Part shown: in pieces, positions 42,088 through 51,176 of the stretch
Layout: each line of letters starts with the position of its first letter
Numbering within the stretch: position 1 is the stretch's first letter
DNA from: CAZSDU01 sp963662525
GTDB taxonomy: Bacteria; Bacteroidota; Bacteroidia; Bacteroidales; FEN-979
Assembly (NCBI GenBank): GCA_963662525.1
Contig: OY759717.1
Coordinates: forward strand, 2,108,001 to 2,172,000
Reading direction: 5' to 3'
Length of the DNA: 64,000 nucleotides
Program-made: the position numbers and the translations under genes
Notes under the pieces: generated by a model
The model's database searches: none
What the model saw: the letters and a program-made list of their open reading frames with translations, nothing else
Told to the model about the DNA's origin: nothing

Positions 42088-44600
42088 GCCAACTGACAGT
42101 ATCGGAACTTGTCAGAATCACCCATGGGTTTCTACATTCAACCCTGCCGGATGATCCCATCATCCAGGAACTGCTCATCGATAGCCGCCGGCTGATACAA
42201 CCGGAACATTGTCTCTTTGTCGCCCTGACTTCATCAAGAAATGATGGGCATAACTACATTGACGAGCTTTATGAAAAGGGAGTCAGGATTTTTCTTATAA
42301 GCAGGATGGCAGATGAAGGATACCGGATACCACCTGCCTGTTTTATTGTAGTTCCGGATACCTTGATGGCACTACAACAGCTGGCGGCATTTCATCGCAA
42401 GCAGTTCAATTATCCGGTGATCGGAATTACAGGCAGCAACGGAAAAACCATCGTTAAGGAGTGGCTGTTTCAGATGCTGAATCCCGATTACAGGATCATC
42501 CGCAGCCCGAAAAGTTATAATTCCCAGATCGGGGTTCCGCTTTCTGTTTGGAAAATGAACGCCGGAAATAACCTGGCTATTTTTGAGGCAGGAATATCAC
42601 AACCGGGAGAAATGGATAAGATCGAACCCATTATCCGGCCTACCATCGGAATCTTTACCAACATCGGTACTGCCCATGATGAACACTTTCATGATCACCG
42701 CCAGAAAGTGGAGGAGAAATTGAAACTGTTCATTCATTCGGGAACACTTGTTTATTGTGCCGACCATCAACTCATCACTGAAGTTTTGCATTCGGATATA
42801 CACTTTTCCAACCTGAAAACATTTACCTGGAGCCGGAATTGTGAGGCTGATCTTGTCATAACATCCATTGATAAATCCATCCGGTCAACCACCATCACCG
42901 CTGTTTATCATTCGGCTGAATATTCTTTTTCCTTTCCTTTTACTGATGACGCATCCATCGAAAATGTAATGCACTGCTGGGCCACCATGATCGTTCTCTG
43001 CCAGCCCTGCCTGTCCGGCAGGCAGGCTGCATCCTGCATCCTGCATCCCGCAGCTGCTCTTACTCCAATCGCGATGCGCCTGGAACTGAAAGAGGCCATC
43101 AATCATTGCTCCCTGATCAACGATAGTTATAATTCTGATTTCAATTCACTAAGCATTGCCATCGATTTTCTTGACCAGCAAAATCAGCAACGAAAAAAAA
43201 CAATCATCCTGTCCGATATTTTGCAAAGCGGACGTAACAAGGAAGAGCTTTACCAGGAAATTGCCGAACTGCTTTTACTGAAAAAAATTGACCGGATCAT
43301 TGGTATTGGCAGGGATATTTCGAGGTATGGCGATAAATTCTGCATGCAGAAAATATTCTTTGAAAAGACGGAAGATTTCCTGAATCAATTTCCATTATCC
43401 TCTTTTCAAAATGAAACCATCCTGCTGAAAGGGGCCCGTATTTTTGAGTTTGAAAAAATCAGTGCCATACTGCAGCTGAAAGCCCATGAAACTGTCCTGG
43501 AAATCAACATCGATGCACTTGTTCATAACCTGAATTATTTCCGGTCAAAATTGAAGCGGGGAACACGAACCATGGCCATGGTCAAAGCGTTTTCTTATGG
43601 GAGCGGAAGTTTTGAAATTGCCAATGTATTGCAGTTCTATCATGCCGACTATCTGGCGGTGGCCTATGCCGATGAGGGCGTGGAATTAAGAAAAGCAGGA
43701 ATACATTTACCTGTTATGGTGATGAGTCCCGAAGAACATGGCCTCGATACCCTGCTGAAATTTAACCTGGAACCCGAAATATATAATCTCCGGATTCTCC
43801 GCTTGCTGAAAGAAACCATTGAAAGAAACCAAACTTCCAGCCAGGAGGCCATCCGTGTTCATATCAAACTGGATACCGGCATGCATCGCCTGGGATTTGA
43901 GGAAAATGATCTTGACGAACTGATCTCCTTTCTAATTGCTGATCCAGGAATCCATGTCCAATCCATTTTCTCTCACCTGGCTGCCAGCGAAGACCCTGCA
44001 GAAGATAATTTTACCCGGGATCAGATCAGGATTTTTCTCGAAATGAGCAATAAAATTACTCAATCCTTGGATTATCCGGTCATGCGGCATGTTCTGAATT
44101 CAGCAGGAATAAGCCGCTTTCCTGAAGCCCAGTTCGACATGGTCAGATTAGGGATTGGCCTGTATGGAGTGGGAATGGACGAGGAAGAACAATCAGCTTT
44201 AAGGAATGTGAGTACCCTTAAATCAGTTATTACACAGATTAAGCATGTTCGGGCCGGAGATACCATCGGGTATAACCGTAAAGGGAAAGCCGCCAGAGAT
44301 ATGGTGATAGCTATTGTGCCAATCGGTTATGCTGATGGACTTAACCGCCGCCTGGGCAATGGGGCAGGAACTCTTTTTATTCATGGCCGGCCAGCTCCGA
44401 TTATTGGCAATATCTGTATGGACCTGACCATGATCGATATCACTGATCTCACGTCATCTGACATTCTTGAAGGAGATGAAGTCGTCATTTTCGGCGAAAT
44501 ACACCCGGTAACAAAACTTGCCCGTCAGATAGGCACCATACCGTATGAAGTGCTTACCAGTATTTCAAGAAGGGTTAAACGGATCTATTTTTATGAATAA
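42084..44600 (+). CDS. Bifunctional MurF / alanine racemase
   Basis: 838 residues. Residues 1 to about 455 are MurF (UDP-MurNAc-tripeptide:D-Ala-D-Ala ligase) with the P-loop GITGSNGKTIVKEW. Residues about 460-838 are an alanine racemase with PLP-Lys501 (MVKAFSYG) and Tyr730 (TIGYNRKGKA). The fusion is common in Bacteroidota and joins D-Ala supply to its use in the peptidoglycan stem. Around residues 305-325 a palindrome plus a heptamer array is translated in frame as PCLSGRQAASCILHPAAA, an insert that does not belong to the MurF core. Confidence 0.95.
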   Translation: MSQLTVSELVRITHGFLHSTLPDDPIIQELLIDSRRLIQPEHCLFVALTSSRNDGHNYIDELYEKGVRIFLISRMADEGYRIPPACFIVVPDTLMALQQLAAFHRKQFNYPVIGITGSNGKTIVKEWLFQMLNPDYRIIRSPKSYNSQIGVPLSVWKMNAGNNLAIFEAGISQPGEMDKIEPIIRPTIGIFTNIGTAHDEHFHDHRQKVEEKLKLFIHSGTLVYCADHQLITEVLHSDIHFSNLKTFTWSRNCEADLVITSIDKSIRSTTITAVYHSAEYSFSFPFTDDASIENVMHCWATMIVLCQPCLSGRQAASCILHPAAALTPIAMRLELKEAINHCSLINDSYNSDFNSLSIAIDFLDQQNQQRKKTIILSDILQSGRNKEELYQEIAELLLLKKIDRIIGIGRDISRYGDKFCMQKIFFEKTEDFLNQFPLSSFQNETILLKGARIFEFEKISAILQLKAHETVLEINIDALVHNLNYFRSKLKRGTRTMAMVKAFSYGSGSFEIANVLQFYHADYLAVAYADEGVELRKAGIHLPVMVMSPEEHGLDTLLKFNLEPEIYNLRILRLLKETIERNQTSSQEAIRVHIKLDTGMHRLGFEENDLDELISFLIADPGIHVQSIFSHLAASEDPAEDNFTRDQIRIFLEMSNKITQSLDYPVMRHVLNSAGISRFPEAQFDMVRLGIGLYGVGMDEEEQSALRNVSTLKSVITQIKHVRAGDTIGYNRKGKAARDMVIAIVPIGYADGLNRRLGNGAGTLFIHGRPAPIIGNICMDLTMIDITDLTSSDILEGDEVVIFGEIHPVTKLARQIGTIPYEVLTSISRRVKRIYFYE
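43005..43050. repeat. Palindrome plus tgcatcc heptamer array inside murF-alr
   Basis: Inverted repeat tgcctg (43008-43013) and caggca (43019-43024) around tccgg, followed by three exact tandem copies of tgcatcc (43028-43048). The whole block is in frame and GC-rich compared with its surroundings. Confidence 0.88.
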
Positions 44601-45345
44601 ACCAACAGATATGGCATCGACCAAATTAAGTATCTTAATTCCTGCATACAATGAAGCTGCAACCATTCACCGTATTCTCGATAAGGTGATCTCCGTAAAA
44701 TTGATTGAAGATGTACGAAAAGAAATTGTAATTGTTGACGATTGCAGCAGTGATGATACGGAAAATGTTATAAATTCATATATGAACCAGCATCCTGGTG
44801 AAAATATCCGGTTTTTTAAACAGGACCGTAATAAAGGGAAAGGAGCAGCCATTCACCGGGGCATTGAAGAAGCAAGCGGTGATTATATGGTAATTCAGGA
44901 TGCCGATCTGGAATATGATCCTGAGGAATATAATATCCTCCTGAAACCGGTTCTGGATGGATTTGCCGATGTGGTTTATGGTTCCCGTTTTATGGGCGGC
45001 CGGCCGCATCGCATACTCTTCTTCTGGCATTCCATTGGTAATAAAATTCTTACGTTTACCTCCAACATGTTCACAAACCTGAACCTGACCGACATGGAAA
45101 CCTGTTACAAATTGTTCCGGACCGACTTCATCAGGCAAATCCATTTCAAGGAAAACCGGTTTGGATTCGAACCTGAAGTGACCAGTAAAATAGCCCGATT
45201 TCCTAAAATCAGGATTTATGAAGTCGGAATATCTTATTATGGCCGTACTTATGAAGAAGGTAAAAAAATACGTTTGAAAGATGCTTTCCGTGCAGTATGG
45301 TGTCTGTTAAAATACAATGTTTTTGACCGAAAATATCTGAAATAA
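44593..45345 (+). CDS. GT2 glycosyltransferase, DPM1-like (polyprenyl-phosphate sugar synthase)
   Basis: 250 residues from the ATG at 44593, which overlaps the murF-alr stop; the ATG at 44611 is an alternative. GT-A fold: SILIPAYNEAATIHRIL, IVIVDDCSSDDT, KGKGAAIHRGIEEASGDYMV and the DxD-type QDADLEYDP. The rest (DMETCYKLFR, FGFEPEVTSKIA) matches DPM1/DPG-synthase-like enzymes that load a sugar onto polyprenyl phosphate. The next gene is a GT-C membrane transferase of the type that uses such lipid-linked sugars, which supports this role. Confidence 0.88.
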   Translation: MNKPTDMASTKLSILIPAYNEAATIHRILDKVISVKLIEDVRKEIVIVDDCSSDDTENVINSYMNQHPGENIRFFKQDRNKGKGAAIHRGIEEASGDYMVIQDADLEYDPEEYNILLKPVLDGFADVVYGSRFMGGRPHRILFFWHSIGNKILTFTSNMFTNLNLTDMETCYKLFRTDFIRQIHFKENRFGFEPEVTSKIARFPKIRIYEVGISYYGRTYEEGKKIRLKDAFRAVWCLLKYNVFDRKYLK

Positions 45346-45363
45346 TTTTCTTATTCCACCGAA

Positions 45364-47244
45364 ATGAGTTTCACAGATCTAAAGTCAAGCCACAACCATC
45401 TTTCACTTTATATTTTCTTATTGCTGGCTGCCTGTTTGCTGTTTTCAAGATTTTTATTACCCAGGTTTCTGACTTATGATGTGCTGTCTGTTCTTTCGTG
45501 GGACGTTTTTGGCTATTATCTTTATCTGCCTGCTTATTTTATCCACCATGATATTGGCTTGACTGATTTTACCTGGGTCCAACACATCTTGGATACCTAT
45601 CACCCAACCCATAGCTTTTATCAGGCCTATCAGGGACCTGCCGGAGATTATGTGATGAAATATCCTTTGGGACTTTCCATCCTTTATGCTCCTTTCTTTT
45701 TTATTGCTCATGGATTGGCATATCTGCATGGATATCTACCGGATGGGTTTGCATTGCCCTACCAAGTTTGCATTGCCATGGGGGGATTGGTTTATGCCAT
45801 TACGGGGATTTGGTTCCTCCGGAAAATTTTGCTCAGGTTCTTCAACGAGACAGTAACGGCCCTGGTGATGATCATTATCGTACTGGGGACCAATTTCTTT
45901 GAGCTTACCGCATATGATGGAGCAATGCCGCACAATTCCCTTTTCATGCTGTTCGCCCTGATCGTCTGGCTCACGATTCGCTGGCATGAGCGACAATCCT
46001 GGACATCAGCCTGCTTCCTGGGTTTGCTTATTGGGCTTTCCATCCTGGTCAGACCAACAAGTGGAGTGATTATCCTGTTTCCCTTACTCTGGGCAACAGG
46101 ATCAAGGGAATTATGGCTTAAAAAATGGAGATTGGTTAAAAAATACCACGTACAGGTATTCCTGATGATCTGTTTAATGCTGGCAATGATTTTTCTCCAA
46201 CTGATGTATTGGAAACTCCATGCCGGTACATGGTTATATTACAGTTACGAGAAAAACGAAAAACTTCAATGGATAGCACCTTACCTTTGGAAAGTAATGT
46301 TTTCTTATAAAAAGGGATGGCTTGTTTATACTCCGGTCATGGTCTTTGCCTTGTTTGGATTCTTCTCCCTGGCATTTAGGTATCGCTCTGTTTTTTTATC
46401 GGTCCTTTCATTCTTTATTGTGAACCTTCTCGTTGTTTCTTCCTGGCCTACCTGGTGGTACGGGGGAAGTTTCGGACAAAGGGCATTAATGGAATCCTAT
46501 GTCCTGCTTGCTTTTCCGCTCGGAGCTTTCATTCAGTGGATGGAAGAACGCGACTGGTTTCTCAAAGGACCTGTTTTTATTCTCATTTCCCTGTTACTGG
46601 CTTTGAATCTGTTCCAGACCTGGCAATACATGAATTTTATTCTGGATCCATCACAGATGACAAAAAAGTACTACTGGACTGTGTTTGGAAAAACCAGCAT
46701 TCATGAAATTGACCGGGCTTTCCTTGAGCCTATTGATGAGATTGATGCAAAGGAATTTTTAGAAAACACACAAAAATATCTTTCCAGAATTATCTGGAAA
46801 TTTGATTTTGAAAAAGTGGACCCAAACGTTGCAGGTCATTATAGCAAAGAATATGCAAATTCTGGCGATTACGCTTTCAAACTCAACCAGAATAAGCGAT
46901 TTTCACCCGGTCCTGATATTGCCTTCAAAGACCTCACAAAAGAAGAAATTGTATGGATACGGGCCACAGGATTCGTCTATTTTTCGGGTGCTTCACAAGA
47001 AGCGAAGTGCGGTTTGGTGATTACCGTAAATCAGAAGGGAAAAAATTACAAGTATAGGATGTTACAACTTGAAAACGAAAGCCTTATACCGGATCAATGG
47101 AATAAGGTTACCATGGATTATATGACCCCTTTTGTTATTGACCGGAGCGACATTTTCCAGTCCTATTTCTGGTATCGTGGCGATAAGGAAATGTATATTG
47201 ATGATTTTGAGATTAGTGTATTCGAATCACCCAATAAAAATTGA
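45364..47244 (+). CDS. GT-C membrane glycosyltransferase with C-terminal jelly-roll domain
   Basis: 626 residues. About 10-12 membrane helices fill residues 15-430. The first extracytoplasmic loop contains SWDVFGYYLYLPAYF with Asp47, the position of the catalytic acid in PMT/ArnT-type enzymes. Residues about 475-626 form a soluble beta-rich domain (WKFDFEKVDPN, SGDYAFKLN, YIDDFEISVF) that resembles carbohydrate-binding jelly rolls. It probably moves a polyprenyl-linked sugar made by the preceding GT2 onto a glycan or protein outside the inner membrane. The acceptor is unknown. Confidence 0.82.
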   Translation: MSFTDLKSSHNHLSLYIFLLLAACLLFSRFLLPRFLTYDVLSVLSWDVFGYYLYLPAYFIHHDIGLTDFTWVQHILDTYHPTHSFYQAYQGPAGDYVMKYPLGLSILYAPFFFIAHGLAYLHGYLPDGFALPYQVCIAMGGLVYAITGIWFLRKILLRFFNETVTALVMIIIVLGTNFFELTAYDGAMPHNSLFMLFALIVWLTIRWHERQSWTSACFLGLLIGLSILVRPTSGVIILFPLLWATGSRELWLKKWRLVKKYHVQVFLMICLMLAMIFLQLMYWKLHAGTWLYYSYEKNEKLQWIAPYLWKVMFSYKKGWLVYTPVMVFALFGFFSLAFRYRSVFLSVLSFFIVNLLVVSSWPTWWYGGSFGQRALMESYVLLAFPLGAFIQWMEERDWFLKGPVFILISLLLALNLFQTWQYMNFILDPSQMTKKYYWTVFGKTSIHEIDRAFLEPIDEIDAKEFLENTQKYLSRIIWKFDFEKVDPNVAGHYSKEYANSGDYAFKLNQNKRFSPGPDIAFKDLTKEEIVWIRATGFVYFSGASQEAKCGLVITVNQKGKNYKYRMLQLENESLIPDQWNKVTMDYMTPFVIDRSDIFQSYFWYRGDKEMYIDDFEISVFESPNKN

Positions 47245-47250
47245 TTCAGG

Positions 47251-48399
47251 ATGTTTTGGATAAAGAGAACGGTTTTATTAATCACCATCATTTTCCTTTG
47301 TGTTCCTCTTGTATTGAAGATTTTCAAACCCATTACACCAAGACCACTTTATGGTTATTATGAACCACTGAAGCGTCCTGTCATATCATTTGGAAACATT
47401 ATTAGCAAAAACTTCCAGGATATGGTTGGCCCTTTTTCTGAAAGGACAATACCATTAAGACCAGTTTTTGTCCGCTTGTACAACCAGATTGATTTCAGTT
47501 TTTTTGGCGTTCCTCATGCACAACAACTTGTCGTGGGCAAGCACAATTATTTATTTGAAGAACCTTATATTAAAGCCTATTTGGGCCGTGATTTTTTTGG
47601 GAAAGAAAAAATTGATGCCAGGGTCTGGCAGTTTAAGGAACTTCAGGAAAGATTATGGAAAGAGAAAAATATTCTGATGCTCGTCATTTTTGCTCCGGAT
47701 AAAGGCAGTTTTTACCCGGAATATATTCCTGATCGGTTTCTGAAGTCAGGGAAAGACACCACCAACTATCAATGGTACAAGCAAGGACTGGAAAAGACGG
47801 GCGTCAATTTTATTGATTTCAACCAATGGTACCTTGAGATTAAAGACACTTCCGGATTCATTCTATATCCCAAAACAGGCATTCACTGGAGCTCCTATGG
47901 AGCATACCTGGCCATGGATTCTTTGATACATTATTTAAACAATAAACTGGAAATAACCCTGCCTGAGCCTGTACTCGACAAGCTGGAATTTACCAATATT
48001 GCCCGTGAAAAGGATGATGATATGAATCAGGCTTTAAATCTGATCTGGAACATTCCTCATCCAGCGCTTGCCTATCCTCATTTTTATTACCGGAAAACCA
48101 ATACTGAAAAGAAGTTATCTGCCTTATTTATCGGCGATAGTTTCTACTTTTGCTGGTCTAAACCAGGTTATATTAAAAACATTTTTAGCAATGAAGAATT
48201 CTGGTACTATGATCATAATGTATATATTGACGGGATAAAGCAAAAAAACATTGTTAGCGATTTAGACCTGGGACAGTCGATCGACAGGCAGAATGTTATT
48301 ATTTTCATTCAAACCAATGCAGGCTATGGCAATGCGGGTTATGGATTTGTTGACAGAGCACTGAAATTATTGACTGAAAAATCAAACACCGGGAAATGA
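47251..48399 (+). CDS. AlgX/AlgJ-like SGNH-fold acyltransferase-associated protein, copy A
   Basis: 382 residues. One uncleaved N-terminal membrane helix (VLLITIIFLCVPLVLKIF), then a periplasmic SGNH-like domain. Candidate catalytic residues are His212 (KTGIHWSSYGAY) and Ser297 (LFIGDSFYF), 85 residues apart. In AlgX/AlgJ an Asp lies two residues before the His; here that position is Gly. These proteins receive an acetyl group from an AlgI-type MBOAT and pass it to a polysaccharide. Copy B starts 4 bases before this gene ends. Confidence 0.82.
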   Translation: MFWIKRTVLLITIIFLCVPLVLKIFKPITPRPLYGYYEPLKRPVISFGNIISKNFQDMVGPFSERTIPLRPVFVRLYNQIDFSFFGVPHAQQLVVGKHNYLFEEPYIKAYLGRDFFGKEKIDARVWQFKELQERLWKEKNILMLVIFAPDKGSFYPEYIPDRFLKSGKDTTNYQWYKQGLEKTGVNFIDFNQWYLEIKDTSGFILYPKTGIHWSSYGAYLAMDSLIHYLNNKLEITLPEPVLDKLEFTNIAREKDDDMNQALNLIWNIPHPALAYPHFYYRKTNTEKKLSALFIGDSFYFCWSKPGYIKNIFSNEEFWYYDHNVYIDGIKQKNIVSDLDLGQSIDRQNVIIFIQTNAGYGNAGYGFVDRALKLLTEKSNTGK

Positions 48400-49688
48400 A
48401 ATTAATCAAGAAATTGGTTTTATTGCTTGTCCTGGCTGTTCTTGTATTACCGTCATTTCAGAACACCTTTAAACCAATTGGATCAGCTCCGCTAAAGGGA
48501 TATTTTGAACATCAACCTCCTCCGGAATTTTCAGTTATTTCCTGGTTCAAAGGAGATTTCCAGGCGCAACTCCAAAAAAATATCGAAGATTCTATCGGAC
48601 TGAAACCCGATTTTGTCCGTCTTTATAATCAGGTTGATTTCAGCCTGTTTTCAGTTCCCCACGCAGAGCGGGTGGTAACAGGGAAGAACCATGAACTCTT
48701 TGCAAGCGGATATATCCGGGGTTATCTGGGACAGGATTTTCTTGGTGAAAAGATAATTGATGAAAAAGTCAGGATGCTTAAAGCCATCCAGGATGTTCTC
48801 TGGAAAACAAAGGGAATTTTCCTCCTGGTTCTCATCCCGCCGGATAAAGGCTCTTTTTGTCCCGAAAACATCCCCGATCGCTTCCTGAAAATGAAGCGAC
48901 ACCAGACAGGCCGTGATTATTTCACGCGGAAAGCAGCAGAATCAGGCATTCATGTACTTGACTTCAATCCATACTTCCGGGACATGAAGGATACTTCCCG
49001 TTTCCCCTTATTTCCTACTACTGGTGTACATTGGACCGATTACGGTGCCTTCCTTTCTGCAGATTCTGCTACCCGTTTCCTGGAACAAAAAACAGGATAT
49101 AAAATGCCCGAACTCGTTATTGATAGTATTATCCTGACTGAAAAACCAAGGCATAACGATGACGATATCAATAAAACCATGAATCTTATCTGGGATGCAC
49201 CCCATGTTCCCCTGGCTTACCCGGCTTTTCACATTGTTCATGATTCTGTTTCTGTAAAGCCATCCGCTCTGTTTATTGGCGACAGCTTTTTCTGGGGATG
49301 GTATGATCAGGGAATCATCGACAGCCTTTTCCGGAATAAGGAATTCTGGTATTATGACAAGGATGTTTTTCCTGAATCTTTTTCCAGGGCAAAGAGTACG
49401 AAAGAAATTGATCTGAGAACAGCGGTTGAAAGACAAAATTTTGTGATCCTTTTCCAGGTCGGTGCAGGTGGCGGAAACCCGGGATCGACCTTCATTGAAC
49501 GGGCATATGCTGAATTCGACACTTGCCCCGGCAATAAGATCCGGCAGATTGAACAATCCATGAAGGATAATCCTGAATGGCTTGCCCGCCAGACCAGGAA
49601 AGCAAAAGAATCGGGCATTCCTTTGAAGGATGTCTTACGAAATGATGCTATTTTTCTGTTTACAGAAGAAATGAACAAGAAACAATAA
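48396..49688 (+). CDS. AlgX/AlgJ-like SGNH-fold protein, copy B
   Basis: 430 residues, clearly a paralogue of copy A (IGSAPLKGYF, VRLYNQVDFSLFSVPHAERV, PDKGSFCPENIPDRFLK). N-terminal membrane anchor. His212 (TTGVHWTDYGAF) and Ser297 (LFIGDSFFWGW) fall at exactly the same numbers as in copy A, again with Gly where the Asp is expected. It has an extra C-terminal motif of about 40 residues (PEWLARQTRKAKESGIPLKD). It lies between copy A and the MBOAT gene, overlapping copy A by 4 bases. Confidence 0.82.
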   Translation: MKLIKKLVLLLVLAVLVLPSFQNTFKPIGSAPLKGYFEHQPPPEFSVISWFKGDFQAQLQKNIEDSIGLKPDFVRLYNQVDFSLFSVPHAERVVTGKNHELFASGYIRGYLGQDFLGEKIIDEKVRMLKAIQDVLWKTKGIFLLVLIPPDKGSFCPENIPDRFLKMKRHQTGRDYFTRKAAESGIHVLDFNPYFRDMKDTSRFPLFPTTGVHWTDYGAFLSADSATRFLEQKTGYKMPELVIDSIILTEKPRHNDDDINKTMNLIWDAPHVPLAYPAFHIVHDSVSVKPSALFIGDSFFWGWYDQGIIDSLFRNKEFWYYDKDVFPESFSRAKSTKEIDLRTAVERQNFVILFQVGAGGGNPGSTFIERAYAEFDTCPGNKIRQIEQSMKDNPEWLARQTRKAKESGIPLKDVLRNDAIFLFTEEMNKKQ

Positions 49689-49698
49689 ATTATATTAT

Positions 49699-51156
49699 AT
49701 GGTATTCAGCAGCAGTCTATTCTTGCTTTATTTTTTACCGGCCGTTCTTATTATCTATTTTCTTTTAGCCGGCCAGTATAAAAACGGGTTTTTCTTTGTG
49801 GCCAGTATTTTCTTTTATGCCTGGGGAGCGCCGAAATTCGTGTTTTTCGTTGCGGGATCAGTGATCGTCGATTACCTTCTGATCCGGGGTATGATGCAGG
49901 CAAAGGGCGGTAAAAGAAGAATTTTTTTCTGGATTTCCGTTCTTCTGAACCTTGGACTTTTACTGTATTTTAAATACATGAACTTTTTTGTCGATCAGTT
50001 CCAGGTGATGGAAGCCTGGTTCGGGATAAAACCAGGAACATGGATTAAAATCGCACTGCCTGTGGGGATTTCTTTCATAACCTTTCAGAAACTTGCCTGC
50101 ACGCTTGATATTTATAAAAATCAATTTGCCGGATTTAAACGTTTCTGGGATTATGCCCTGTATGTTTTCATGTTCCCTCAGCTTCTGGCTGGCCCGATTG
50201 TAAGACCCGGACAAATTGCAAACCAGATTGGGGATAGGCAAAACCGGGATTCAATCGACGACCGGTTGATCGGGTTTTACCGCTTTGTCATAGGTCTTTC
50301 AAAAAAAGTTCTGATTGCAGATGTTCTGGGCGTTACGGTAAATGAAATATTCAATCTCGGGTCTGATGAACTTTCCAGCGGGATGGCGTGGATAGGAGCC
50401 ATTGCCTATACTTTCCAGATCTATTTTGACTTTTCAGGTTATTCCGACATGGCTATCGGCCTGGCCAGGATGATGGGATTCAGACTTCCGGAGAACTTCA
50501 ACAGCCCGTATATCTCGCAAAGCATTACAGAGTTCTGGAGACGATGGCATATTACCCTTTCTTTCTGGTTCCGCGATTATATCTTTTTACCCCTGGCTTA
50601 CTCCACTTCCAGGAAAATGCCAAAGGAACGCTATTGGGGAATACGGGCCGATAAAATAATTTATCTTGTGGCCACTTCCGTTACTTTTCTATTATGTGGC
50701 TTCTGGCATGGTGCAGCCTGGACTTTTATTATCTGGGGTATTTACCAGGGAGTATTTCTGATCATCGACAGGCTTTTCCTGTTGAAATACCTGAAAAAAG
50801 CCGGAAAAATTCCCAGTATTCTGATCACTTTTTTCTTTATCACCATCGGATGGGTGATTTTCCGGGCTGATTCGATTTCGGCTGCCCTCGAGTACATCGG
50901 CAGAATGTTTTCATTCCGTTCGGGCGAAAACGGAATCTGGTTAAACCCGAAGTTCTGGACCATACTGATCATTGCAGTCCTGTTCTCTTTCTGGGGTGGA
51001 CGAAAAAAAATAGAATCATGGATCAACCGGCTTTATGATACACCTAAAAATGCAGCCATCGTAACCATGTCACTACTGGCCATTCTTCTTTTTATTCTGA
51101 GCGAAGCAGCGATCACCTCTTCCGGATTCAATCCTTTTATTTATTTCAGATTTTAA
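49699..51156 (+). CDS. AlgI-like MBOAT O-acyltransferase
   Basis: 485 residues, about 11-12 membrane helices. MBOAT signatures: GISFITFQKLACTLDIYK, FPQLLAGPIVRPGQI, FDFSGYSDMAIGLARMMG, SITEFWRRWHITLSFWFRDY, and the catalytic His337 in GFWHGAAWTFIIWG. In alginate and cellulose acetylation, AlgI-type proteins carry acetyl groups across the inner membrane and hand them to AlgJ/AlgX-type partners. Here it is flanked on both sides by such partners. Confidence 0.94.
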   Translation: MVFSSSLFLLYFLPAVLIIYFLLAGQYKNGFFFVASIFFYAWGAPKFVFFVAGSVIVDYLLIRGMMQAKGGKRRIFFWISVLLNLGLLLYFKYMNFFVDQFQVMEAWFGIKPGTWIKIALPVGISFITFQKLACTLDIYKNQFAGFKRFWDYALYVFMFPQLLAGPIVRPGQIANQIGDRQNRDSIDDRLIGFYRFVIGLSKKVLIADVLGVTVNEIFNLGSDELSSGMAWIGAIAYTFQIYFDFSGYSDMAIGLARMMGFRLPENFNSPYISQSITEFWRRWHITLSFWFRDYIFLPLAYSTSRKMPKERYWGIRADKIIYLVATSVTFLLCGFWHGAAWTFIIWGIYQGVFLIIDRLFLLKYLKKAGKIPSILITFFFITIGWVIFRADSISAALEYIGRMFSFRSGENGIWLNPKFWTILIIAVLFSFWGGRKKIESWINRLYDTPKNAAIVTMSLLAILLFILSEAAITSSGFNPFIYFRF

Positions 51157-51176
51157 CACCGGAAGGAGAACCTGAT

